From the NCBI GenBank assembly GCA_045542335.1, contig JAZQKV010000022.1:1-45613 (forward strand): a stretch of 45,613 nucleotides of DNA. The letters run 5' to 3'. This DNA comes from CAKSUT01 sp045542335. Lineage in GTDB: Bacteria; Bacillota; Clostridia; Oscillospirales; CAG-382. Of this stretch, positions 8,765-15,756 are shown in pieces. A model generated the notes under the pieces. It was not told the DNA's origin, did no database searches, and was given only the letters and a program-made list of their open reading frames with translations. A program made the position numbers and the translations under genes. Positions within the stretch are counted from its first letter, which is position 1. Every line of letters starts with the position of its first letter.

Positions 8765-8793
8765 TTGAAATATTAAAAATTACATGTTATAAT
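8765..8793 (+). promoter_or_regulatory. SigA-type promoter of efp
   Basis: TTGAAA (8765-8770), a 17-base spacer and TATAAT (8788-8793), with an extended TGT just before the -10. It starts 9 bases after the peptidase stop and gives efp its own strong transcription, in line with the biased codon use of efp. Confidence 0.85.
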
Positions 8794-8836
8794 GGTATGA
8801 AACCATAATAGTTTTAAATATTGGAGGATTATTCAA

Positions 8837-9400
8837 ATGGTAACAGCAGGCGATTTCAGAAACGGTTTGACATTCGAGGACGACGGCGTTGTTCTCCAGA
8901 TCATCGAGTTCCAGCACGTTAAGCCCGGTAAGGGTGCGGCTTTTGTAAGAACAAAGCTCCGCAATGTAATTACAGGTGCTGTAATCGAAAGAACATTCAA
9001 CCCCACAGATAAGTTTCCCACAGCTCTCATCGAGAGAAAGGATATGCAGTATCTTTATAACGATGGCGAACTTTACTATTTCATGGACAACGAAACATTT
9101 GACCAGATTCCCCTTAACGCTGACAAGCTCGATGATAACTTCAAGTTTGTTAAGGAAAACATGGTTGTAAGAATGAATTCTTACAAGGGCAACGTATTTG
9201 GCGTTGAACCTCCTATGTTTGTTGAACTCGAAGTTACGGAAACAGAACCCGGCTTCAAGGGTGATACAGCAACAGGTGCATCCAAGCCTGCAACTCTTGA
9301 AACAGGCGCACAGATTAAGGTGCCTCTCTTTGTAAACATCGGCGATGTTCTTAAGATTGACACAAGAACAGGCGAATACCTTGAAAGAGTTAACAACTAA
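8837..9400 (+). CDS. efp: Translation elongation factor P
   Basis: A 187-residue EF-P that rescues ribosomes stalled on polyproline. Three beta-barrel domains are expected from length and sequence. Lys32 in HVKPGKGAAF is at the position modified in B. subtilis EF-P (5-aminopentanolylation there; the modification here is unknown). The C-terminal signature region GDVLKIDTRTGEYLERV is intact. Codons are strongly biased (AAG, CTC, CCC), consistent with high expression. TTGGAGG precedes the ATG by 8 bases. Confidence 0.97.
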   Translation: MVTAGDFRNGLTFEDDGVVLQIIEFQHVKPGKGAAFVRTKLRNVITGAVIERTFNPTDKFPTALIERKDMQYLYNDGELYYFMDNETFDQIPLNADKLDDNFKFVKENMVVRMNSYKGNVFGVEPPMFVELEVTETEPGFKGDTATGASKPATLETGAQIKVPLFVNIGDVLKIDTRTGEYLERVNN

Positions 9401-9436
9401 TTAGCTTGAAATTTCATTTAAAGAGGAGGAGAGAAT

Positions 9437-9772
9437 ATGACAATCAACGAAAAGGTAGCACATCTCAAAGGCGTGATGGAAGGCATGAAGCTTGACACAG
9501 AAACAAACGAAGGAAAGCTTATCTCTCTTATGGCGGATATACTTGCCGACATTGCTGAGGAGCTTGACATGGTTTCTGATGACGTTGACACCTTGTACGA
9601 TTTTGCCGACGAGCTTGATGAAGACCTCGGCGATGTTGAGGAGGTTCTCTTCGGAATCGACGAAGATGACGAATTCGACGACGAATATGATTATGAAGAT
9701 GATGATTTTGAAGCATGCGAGGGATGCGATGGCGCAGAGCTCGGCAAGTGCGGAGAGTGTCAGGAACTTTAA
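9437..9772 (+). CDS. Small acidic CD1247-type protein with C-terminal Zn ribbon
   Basis: A 111-residue protein. The N-terminal part (about 1-55) is a helical segment with the pattern VAHLKGVMEGMKLD...LADIAEELDMV, like the clostridial CD1247 N-terminal domain. The middle (about 55-95) is almost entirely Asp/Glu. The C terminus has CEGC...CGEC, four cysteines likely to bind Zn. Function is unknown. It follows efp by 36 bases with AGAGGAGGAG as SD and ends before a strong terminator, so it is probably co-transcribed with efp. Confidence 0.82.
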   Translation: MTINEKVAHLKGVMEGMKLDTETNEGKLISLMADILADIAEELDMVSDDVDTLYDFADELDEDLGDVEEVLFGIDEDDEFDDEYDYEDDDFEACEGCDGAELGKCGECQEL

Positions 9773-9810
9773 GTTCTGAGTTTATTTTGTCATCCGGTTG
9801 GTGAACTGTA

Positions 9811-9846
9811 AAATAGAGCTTGCATTTATTGCAAGCTCTATTTTTT
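9811..9846 (+). terminator. Strong intrinsic terminator
   Basis: A perfect 14-bp stem, AAATAGAGCTTGCA (9811-9824) with TGCAAGCTCTATTT (9830-9843), loop of 5 bases, followed by a T run to 9846. Ends the efp transcript; the A/T ends of the stem would allow some activity in reverse. Confidence 0.92.
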
Positions 9847-10136
9847 GCTATTTTTGCAATGTATGGATAGAAGAATAAATGTTAAGAATTGTTTAATAAA
9901 GCGAGTGGGGGAGGGAAGGTGAGAAATGCTTAATTTGTAAATTTTGACAAATTTATCAGATGCGGTGATAAAACTGCATTTATGAAGAATTAGCCGCAAG
10001 GACAATATATTGTGTTTTGTGAAAGAGTCAAGAGTATATTTTGATAAATAGGAAAGTGGTTGCAATGGTTTACATAATGTAGTTTACATAATCTTTAGTC
10101 AAAAGTTACGAAAATTGATTTGTTAATGAAATCCGC
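9847..10136. other. AT-rich intergenic region without a gene
   Basis: I find no convincing coding region or RNA gene on either strand in these 290 bases. There is a small dyad (AATTTGT 9932-9938 with ACAAATT 9947-9953) and two of the three GTTTACATAA repeats described separately. The region leads into the proC promoter. Confidence 0.6.
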
Positions 10137-10216
10137 TTGATATTTAGTAAAAATAGTGGTATTATATTATCTGTGAACTGATGCGTTAATTGGTGTTGCA
10201 TTTGTGGTTTACATAA
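10067..10216 (+). repeat. Three direct repeats of GTTTACATAA around the proC promoter
   Basis: GGTTTACATAAT (10067-10078), GTTTACATAAT (10082-10092) and GGTTTACATAA (10206-10216) flank the predicted proC promoter, two upstream and one in the leader. The first copy also makes the palindrome TACATAATGTA (10071-10081). The arrangement looks like operator sites, perhaps for looping by a repressor. The factor is unknown. Confidence 0.5.
10137..10165 (+). promoter_or_regulatory. SigA-type promoter of proC-xerD
   Basis: TTGATA (10137-10142), 17-base spacer, TATTAT (10160-10165). A transcript would have a leader of roughly 110 bases before proC, holding one GTTTACATAA repeat and a hairpin. Confidence 0.65.
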
Positions 10217-10231
10217 AATCAGATTGTTACT

Positions 10232-10257
10232 AAGGCGTATTACCACGCCTTTGTTTT
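10232..10257 (+). promoter_or_regulatory. Terminator-like hairpin in the proC leader
   Basis: AAGGCGT (10232-10238) pairs with ACGCCTT (10245-10251), loop of 6, followed by TTTGTTTT. It lies between the proposed promoter and the proC start, so it may act as an attenuator. No obvious leader peptide or competing antiterminator was recognised. Confidence 0.45.
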
Positions 10258-10280
10258 CACGTCTATAAGGAATGATTAAA

Positions 10281-11081
10281 ATGAAAATTGCTTTTATTGG
10301 TTGCGGAAATATGGCAGGTGCAATTATTGATGCCATGCTTTCCGGAGGCCGGACTTCTGCAAATGATATAATTGTTTTTGATAAGGACAATTCCAAGTAT
10401 GAGCGTTTTTCTGAAAAAGGCGTTTTGTGTGCAGATTCGCTCAAAGATGCTGTTGAAAATGCGAGATATATTCTTATTGCTGTTAAACCGCAGGATTGCG
10501 AGGGCGTTCTTTGCTCGATAGGTAATTGTTGCAATCTTGATAATAAGATTTTCATTTCCATTGCCGCCGGGATTTCAACAAGCTTTGTTTGCGAAAAGCT
10601 TGGTGTTAAGTGTGGTGTTGTGAGGGTTATGCCGAACACTCCTCTTATGCTTGGTTGTGGAGCTACTGCGATTTCGAGGAATGAGCTTGTTCCTGATAAG
10701 GAATTCACGAAAATTTGCGGTATTTTTGCTTCTTCAGGTGTTGTTTCGGTTATTCCTGAGGATAAAATGAATGCGGTTATATCTGTAAATGGTTCTAGCC
10801 CGGCTTATGTTTTTCTTTTGGCAAAGAGCATGATTGATTCTGCTGTTGGGCAGGGGATTGATGAAAAAGTTGCAAGAGAGTTGACTTATGGTGCAATTCT
10901 CGGCTCTGCAAAGATGCTTATTTCATCCGGGAAAACAGCTGATGAGCTTATAACAATGGTAAAATCTCCAAAGGGCACAACCGAGAAGGCTTTGGATGTG
11001 TTTGAACGGATGAATTTTGGTGCAATTGTTGACGATGCAATGAAAGCTTGCACTGAGCGTGCAAATGAGCTTGGAAAATAA
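10281..11081 (+). CDS. proC: Pyrroline-5-carboxylate reductase
   Basis: A 266-residue enzyme that reduces 1-pyrroline-5-carboxylate to proline with NAD(P)H. The Rossmann motif IAFIGCGNMAGAI is at the N terminus, and the C-terminal domain contains the family signature region from GSSPAYVFLLAKSMIDSA through SPKGTTEKAL. Length is standard (265-275). I chose ATG 10281, 10 bases after AAGG; ATG 10272 abuts the SD. The next gene, xerD, follows after 34 bases with a perfect SD. Confidence 0.95.
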   Translation: MKIAFIGCGNMAGAIIDAMLSGGRTSANDIIVFDKDNSKYERFSEKGVLCADSLKDAVENARYILIAVKPQDCEGVLCSIGNCCNLDNKIFISIAAGISTSFVCEKLGVKCGVVRVMPNTPLMLGCGATAISRNELVPDKEFTKICGIFASSGVVSVIPEDKMNAVISVNGSSPAYVFLLAKSMIDSAVGQGIDEKVARELTYGAILGSAKMLISSGKTADELITMVKSPKGTTEKALDVFERMNFGAIVDDAMKACTERANELGK

Positions 11082-11115
11082 GAAAAATCAAAGTTTATAA
11101 AAAGGAGGTGTGCTT

Positions 11116-12054
11116 GTGGCTGAGCGTAAAAGTCGTTCTGAAGCTGTTTCTAATTTTTTTGTTGTTGAAGAATATATTGACTTTCTGCGTGAAAGCAAGC
11201 ATTCCTCAGATAATACGCTTCAGGCATATAGGCGGGATCTTGTTCGCTTTACTGTTTATCTCGATTGTCTTGGCGTTAGCGTTTATGATGCTGACAGTGA
11301 AGCACTTTCAAATTTTAAAGGTCTTCTTTTGAAAGATTCCTTTTCTGATTCAAGCATTTGTCGTATTATGTCTTCTGTCAGAGGTCTTTATAAATATCTG
11401 ATTTCTAATGGAACGCTTGATTCAAATCCATCAAAAGTGCTTAAGAACACTAAAGTTGATAAAACGCCTGAACTTGATATTTTGACTAATGATGAGGTTG
11501 ACAAGCTGCTTGCGCAGCCTGACGTAACTGAGCTTAAAGGTCTACGTGATAAGGCGATGCTTGAGGTTCTTTACTCAACAGGACTAAAGGTTACTGAGCT
11601 GATTTCTCTTGATATGACTGATGTTAACCTTCGTCTTGGCTACATACATTGTCGTGGAACTGCCTCATCAAAGAGCAAAAACGACCGAATGATTCTCCTT
11701 TATCCCATTGCTATTAAATTCCTTACGCTGTATATTGAAAAGGCAAGACGTGTTTTTATTCTTTCATCTGATGAAGCTGATGCTCTTTTTGTGAATACAT
11801 CAGGAAACAGAATGACTCGTCAGGGCTTCTGGAAGGTGCTCAAAGGATATGCAGAAGATGCTAAGATTAATAAGAACATAACTCCTATTGCGCTCAGACA
11901 TTCATTTGCAGCTCATCTCATTGAAAATGGCGCTGACCTTAATGATATTAAGGAAATTCTTGGTCATGCAAATCTTTCTTCTACGATGGTGTATGAGAAT
12001 TATCTTAAAAATAAAATTTCAAGCTCTTATTTGAAGTTTCACCCAAGAGCTTGA
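11116..12054 (+). CDS. xerD: XerD-like tyrosine recombinase with altered active site
   Basis: A 312-residue tyrosine recombinase with the N-terminal SAM-like core-binding domain (about 18-105) and a C-terminal catalytic domain ending in FHPRA, as XerD does. The nucleophile Tyr293, His284 (ILGH) and Arg261 (LRH) are present. The first catalytic Arg of the LYxTGLRVSEL motif is Lys158 (STGLKVTEL), and the His of the HxxR box is Ile258 (PIALRH). The beta-hairpin Lys may be Lys186 or Lys188. Such a protein may be weakly active or inactive on its own, or work with a partner. GTG 11116 was chosen because GGAGG ends 7 bases upstream. Confidence 0.9.
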   Translation: MAERKSRSEAVSNFFVVEEYIDFLRESKHSSDNTLQAYRRDLVRFTVYLDCLGVSVYDADSEALSNFKGLLLKDSFSDSSICRIMSSVRGLYKYLISNGTLDSNPSKVLKNTKVDKTPELDILTNDEVDKLLAQPDVTELKGLRDKAMLEVLYSTGLKVTELISLDMTDVNLRLGYIHCRGTASSKSKNDRMILLYPIAIKFLTLYIEKARRVFILSSDEADALFVNTSGNRMTRQGFWKVLKGYAEDAKINKNITPIALRHSFAAHLIENGADLNDIKEILGHANLSSTMVYENYLKNKISSSYLKFHPRA

Positions 12055-12142
12055 TTGCGATATTTCATTGAAAATTGCATGCTTTGTCTAAAATGTTTAC
12101 AGTTGATTTACTACCAAGTTAATATATGAATACTATAATTGT

Positions 12143-12162
12143 CATGCAGGTTTTCTTGCATG
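12143..12162 (+). terminator. Possible terminator between xerD and the DUF624-like gene
   Basis: CATGCA (12143-12148) and TGCATG (12157-12162) form a 6-bp stem with an 8-base loop, followed by a T-rich tract (GCTTTTATAATTTTT). It is short, so I hold it weakly. TATAAT at 12134-12139 overlaps it upstream but I found no matching -35. Confidence 0.35.
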
Positions 12163-12201
12163 GCTTTTATAATTTTTATTTGTATTCTTGAGGTGATATT
12201 T

Positions 12202-13173
12202 TTGAAAATTCCGAACCCTTTTGACTTTACCAAGGAAGGAAAAGGCATAAAAAAAAGCAACTCTTACGACGTTGATGCAACGACGTTGAGTGGCTTTTTT
12301 GTTACTTATACAAGAAAGTTCTGGAGTTTATCCACGGCAAATATTTTTTATATTCTTGTGAATTTCCCGATCTTCTTTCTTTTGTTTGCATTTGGAGGTT
12401 TCCTTGATATCGTTTCTCCGGCTCCGGTTACGCCTATGTTTCAGCCGGTTTATGGTATTTCTCTCTATGGTGCAAATCCTCTTGTAAGTGCACTTTTGGG
12501 AGCGTTAAGCGGAGAAACAACTGTATCGGTCACTTCTACGGGTTCTTATGTCTTTTTTGCTCTTTCCGCTTTGCTTTTTATTACCTTTGGCCTTGGAAAC
12601 GCAGGTCTTGCTGCTGTGACGAGGAATTGTTGCAGAGGTGACATGGTTTTTGTTGGACAGGATTTTTTTGGTGCGATAAAGAGAAACTGGAAGCAGGCGA
12701 TTGTTCTTGGTGCGATTGATCTTGGACTTTTGGGATTGTTTATTTTTAATTTTACTTTTTATAGTGTAAACGGTATGACAATGATGATTTATGCATCAAT
12801 TGCGTTGCTTGTGGTTTATTTCTTCATGCGCTTTTATATGTACACCATTCTTGTTACTTTTGAGCTTTCGGTGTTCAAAATCATTAAAAATTCCGTTATT
12901 TTTGCACTAATTGGGTTTGCTCGAAATATTGTTGCAACATTTGGAATAATTCTTGTTCTTGCGCTTAACTGGTATATTGTGATGTTGTTTATGCCTGTTG
13001 GGGTGCTACTTCCTTTTCTTATTACAATAGCAACCTTTAGTTTTGTTGCAACATGTGCTGTATTCCCAAATATAAAGAAGTATATGATTGATCCTTATTA
13101 CTCATCTTCATCGTCTAACAAGTCATCGTCATTTTCGTTCTCTGATGAACCTGTGTTTAAAGACAGAGGTTGA
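12202..13173 (+). CDS. Multi-pass membrane protein, YesL/DUF624-like
   Basis: A 323-residue protein with about six hydrophobic segments, after a short polar N terminus with PNPFDF. The first long segment (FYILVNFPIFFLLFAF) and the gapped loop with AAVTRNCCRGDMVFVGQDFFGAIKRNWKQA resemble YesL/DUF624 proteins, which have no proven function and often sit by carbohydrate genes; none is next to this one. The start is TTG 12202 with GAGGTGA 5 bases upstream. The Ser-rich C-terminal tail overlaps, on the opposite strand, the last 76 bases of the convergent recombinase gene. Confidence 0.78.
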   Translation: MKIPNPFDFTKEGKGIKKSNSYDVDATTLSGFFVTYTRKFWSLSTANIFYILVNFPIFFLLFAFGGFLDIVSPAPVTPMFQPVYGISLYGANPLVSALLGALSGETTVSVTSTGSYVFFALSALLFITFGLGNAGLAAVTRNCCRGDMVFVGQDFFGAIKRNWKQAIVLGAIDLGLLGLFIFNFTFYSVNGMTMMIYASIALLVVYFFMRFYMYTILVTFELSVFKIIKNSVIFALIGFARNIVATFGIILVLALNWYIVMLFMPVGVLLPFLITIATFSFVATCAVFPNIKKYMIDPYYSSSSSNKSSSFSFSDEPVFKDRG

Positions 13174-14180
13174 GAACGCTTTGATTTCTTGAGGTTTGCG
13201 CCGATTTTGTTACCTCGCTGTGCAGAAAGTGGATTTTGTTGTGCGGCGTGCCTGATTTGCTCGTCGCTGACGTGTGTGTAAATCTGAGTTGTTGAGAGCT
13301 GCTCATGACCGAGAATTTCTTTCAAAACTCTGACATCAACTCCGCCCTCACGATAAAGCAGGGTAGCGGCAGTGTGTCGGAGCTTGTGTACTGACATTCC
13401 ACGATTTCCAAAACCTGCGGCATCAAGATATTTGTAAATCATCCATTGAACTGTCTGCACGCTTATGCGGTTCTTATTCCTTGAGATAAAAAGAGCATTT
13501 TCCGCATCGGGTTTTACTTTATCGGGGCGCACTGCAAGATATGCGTTTATTGCGGAAATGCAGGCATCATTAAGATAAATAATGCGCTCTTTGTTTCCTT
13601 TACCGATAATTCGGATTGTCCCCTGATCAAAAGAGATGTCTTTGAGGCTTATTCCCACAAGCTCGGAAACACGCAGACCGCAGTTTAGAAACAGAGTTAC
13701 AATTGCGTAATCTCGCTCATAATTGTTGCCGGAAACTGCTTTTAATAGGTCGACGGATTCGTTGAGAGTTAGAAATTTTGGCAGTCTACGAGCTTTGTTA
13801 AGCGATTCGATGTGTTCGGTCGGGTTGGATTTAATGTGCATTGTTGCAATGTGATATTTGTAGAATGAGCGCAAAGCGGAAATCTTTCGATTCATTGCAG
13901 CGTATTTGTTTTCCTTGTTGTAGCTGACATAAGTGAGAAAACCACGGATGTCCATTTGCGTAGCACCAAGTATCATGTCATCGGTAACCGAGGAAAAGAT
14001 AATATCTCCGGGACGGTTTATGTCATATTTTTTCGGCTCTTTTGCACAGGCAAGATAACGTGCAAAAGTCCTTAAATCGTGGTAGTATTGATAAACGGTT
14101 TTTTGTGATCTGCCTTTTTGAGTCAGCATATATTGCAAAAATTCCAAAACACATGAAGGTGCATCGTTTATGTCAAACAT
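13098..14180 (-). CDS. Tyrosine recombinase, XerC/D type
   Basis: A 360-residue recombinase. It has an N-terminal core-binding domain (about 5-120) and a complete catalytic set: Arg in CGLRVSEL, Lys in IIGKGNKER, HKLRH with both His and Arg, His in ILGHEQLS and the nucleophile Tyr in TTQIYTHV. It has a C-terminal extension of about 45 residues ending in Asp/Glu (DDDLLDDEDE), not usual for Xer proteins. The SD GAGGT precedes ATG 14180. It is transcribed against its neighbours and overlaps the DUF624-like gene tail to tail. It could be the XerC partner of the degenerate XerD or a separate integrase-like protein; no attachment sites or cargo are visible. Confidence 0.93.
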   Translation of the reverse strand: MFDINDAPSCVLEFLQYMLTQKGRSQKTVYQYYHDLRTFARYLACAKEPKKYDINRPGDIIFSSVTDDMILGATQMDIRGFLTYVSYNKENKYAAMNRKISALRSFYKYHIATMHIKSNPTEHIESLNKARRLPKFLTLNESVDLLKAVSGNNYERDYAIVTLFLNCGLRVSELVGISLKDISFDQGTIRIIGKGNKERIIYLNDACISAINAYLAVRPDKVKPDAENALFISRNKNRISVQTVQWMIYKYLDAAGFGNRGMSVHKLRHTAATLLYREGGVDVRVLKEILGHEQLSTTQIYTHVSDEQIRHAAQQNPLSAQRGNKIGANLKKSKRSQPLSLNTGSSENENDDDLLDDEDE

Positions 14181-14215
14181 ATGATTACCTCGCTGAACTT
14201 TTTATTATATTTTAT

Positions 14216-14244
14216 ATTTTACCACTAAATTGTGCATTAAGCAA
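14216..14244 (-). promoter_or_regulatory. Likely promoter of the minus-strand recombinase
   Basis: Read on the minus strand: TTGCTT (14244-14239), 17-base spacer, TAAAAT (14221-14216). It leaves a leader of about 30 bases with the SD. Confidence 0.5.
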
Positions 14245-14273
14245 GTAATTTTTATAAACGGAAGGAAATTTTT

Positions 14274-14837
14274 ATGAAAACGTTGTCAAAGATTGTATCT
14301 GAAAAAGGCAATATGATTGGAAAATTTATTATTTATCAGATTGCCATGTCTTTCTTCGGACTTATGATGTTTATGTCTGTGTCGGCAATTGCAGAGGATT
14401 TTATGCTTTTGGCAGGCATTTTCTGCATTGCTTTTTATGCTTCCATTCTTGGAACGGCATTGTGGGACGAGGGGGTAAATGATAAGATAAAAATAAGCGG
14501 CGGAAGAATGAAAAAAGACAATTTTCTTGGACTTAAGATTTGTCTTATACCATATAGCGTGACAATGCTTATAACAGCTTTTAACGCTGTATATTCGTAT
14601 ATAGTCGGTGAAACAGATGCAGTTGTGTCAATAATCACTGCGGTTGTGAAAGTTCTTCTTTCGGGTGTTTATGTGTGCTTTGATCTTGCTTTGTTTCCTG
14701 TTGCAGAAGGAGAAGCGGCTGTTGCTTCCGAAAACGCTTTAAGGTTTTTCCTGTATTGCTTTGTTACGCTTGTTATTGGATTTGTTGCTTATTGGATGGG
14801 CGTTAACGGAATAGGGGAAAAGAAGGCAAAAAAATAA
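14274..14837 (+). CDS. Membrane protein of unknown function
   Basis: A 187-residue protein with about five hydrophobic stretches (from FIIYQIAMSFFGLMMFM near residue 18 to FFLYCFVTLVIGFVAYWMG near the end) and a lysine-rich C terminus. I do not recognise a family. GGAAGGAAA lies 5 bases before ATG. It stands between a divergent recombinase gene and cwlD and may be co-transcribed with cwlD and radA. Confidence 0.75.
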   Translation: MKTLSKIVSEKGNMIGKFIIYQIAMSFFGLMMFMSVSAIAEDFMLLAGIFCIAFYASILGTALWDEGVNDKIKISGGRMKKDNFLGLKICLIPYSVTMLITAFNAVYSYIVGETDAVVSIITAVVKVLLSGVYVCFDLALFPVAEGEAAVASENALRFFLYCFVTLVIGFVAYWMGVNGIGEKKAKK

Positions 14838-14911
14838 GCATTTATTAATCTCATAATTATTTGTTTTGGGGAATATGCTTTACCGTAATCAATCTATTTG
14901 CGGTGGTGCGT

Positions 14912-15712
14912 ATGAATAAGCGTGTTTTTGCCGAGTTTGAACGTGAGAACTCAAAATTAGGCGGGATTTGGGGTTTCATGACCGGATTTTTTGTGTTTAC
15001 GGCAATGTTTGTGCTTTGCTGCGTGATTCTTGGCTTGATTGGAAATGGGGAAAAAATTAACAATTGTCCCGCAGATAAGGCAATCTCGAATATCGGAATA
15101 CGTCGCTATCCCACAATTATCATAGACCCCGGGCATGGTGGGATGGACGGTGGTGCCGTTGCTGAAAGCGGATTGCTTGAAAAAGAAGTCAATCTTTCGA
15201 TTTCAAAGTATCTTTATGATTTTTTGAAGTTAGGTAGATTTGACGTTGCGATGACACGCACGGAGGACATATTGTTGTCCTCTGAAAACTATTCTGGAAG
15301 CAAAAAGCGAAGCGATTTACTTGCGCGTGTTGATTTTGCAAATGGTTATAGCGACGCACTGTTTATAAGCATTCATCAGAATAAGTTCCCAGTTGCAAAA
15401 TATAGCGGTTTGCAGGTCTATTATTCGGGAAATTCTCCTCAGAGCAAACTTTTTGCACAGACGGTGAGAGACACTAACAAGATGCTTTTGCAAAAGGGGA
15501 ATAAGCGTGAAATAAAGAGTGCTGGCTCGTCTATTCTTGTTTTAAATAAGCTTGAGATGCCGGCGATTCTTGTTGAATGTGGATTCCTCTCAAATCCCGA
15601 GGAGGCGGCACTTCTCTCGTCTGAGGAGTATCGGCGAAAACTTGCGTTTATGCTTTACACGGCGGTTTTGAATTATATCAATCAAAATCCAAAGATGAAT
15701 GAGTGCGATTGA
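14912..15712 (+). CDS. cwlD: N-acetylmuramoyl-L-alanine amidase, sporulation CwlD type
   Basis: An Amidase_3 enzyme that cuts the bond between muramic acid and the stem peptide; CwlD does this to make muramic-delta-lactam in the spore cortex. The N terminus has one membrane segment (GFMTGFFVFTAMFVLCCVIL), then the zinc-site motifs DPGHGGMDGG (His), EKEVNLSISKYL (Glu), SIHQNKF (His) and the catalytic Glu of LVECGFLSNPEEA. The start is uncertain: ATG 14912 (266 residues, weak SD GGTGG) or TTG 14861 (no SD). The CwlD assignment over a general amidase rests on architecture and on neighbours; spoIID in the same window shows sporulation capacity. Confidence 0.87.
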   Translation: MNKRVFAEFERENSKLGGIWGFMTGFFVFTAMFVLCCVILGLIGNGEKINNCPADKAISNIGIRRYPTIIIDPGHGGMDGGAVAESGLLEKEVNLSISKYLYDFLKLGRFDVAMTRTEDILLSSENYSGSKKRSDLLARVDFANGYSDALFISIHQNKFPVAKYSGLQVYYSGNSPQSKLFAQTVRDTNKMLLQKGNKREIKSAGSSILVLNKLEMPAILVECGFLSNPEEAALLSSEEYRRKLAFMLYTAVLNYINQNPKMNECD

Positions 15713-15756
15713 TGATAATTATTCTTTAAACTCGAATATCGGAAAGGACGAAAAAC

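Noticed and set aside
9838..10065. A 75-codon minus-strand frame in the efp-proC gap
   Set aside because: It begins in AT-rich sequence and runs into the terminator stem, with no SD or family pattern.
11108..11332. An overlapping frame at the xerD start in another phase
   Set aside because: Hydrophobic, no family match; the xerD frame is supported by the SD and by the recombinase domains.
13098..14180. An integrated mobile element around the second tyrosine recombinase
   Set aside because: No excisionase, cargo, attachment repeats or tRNA gene is visible, and flanking genes are ordinary chromosomal ones.
14230..14258. TTGTGC-17-TATAAA as a promoter for the membrane protein at 14274
   Set aside because: The transcript would start within the SD, leaving no ribosome-binding site. 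The minus-strand promoter in the same region fits better.
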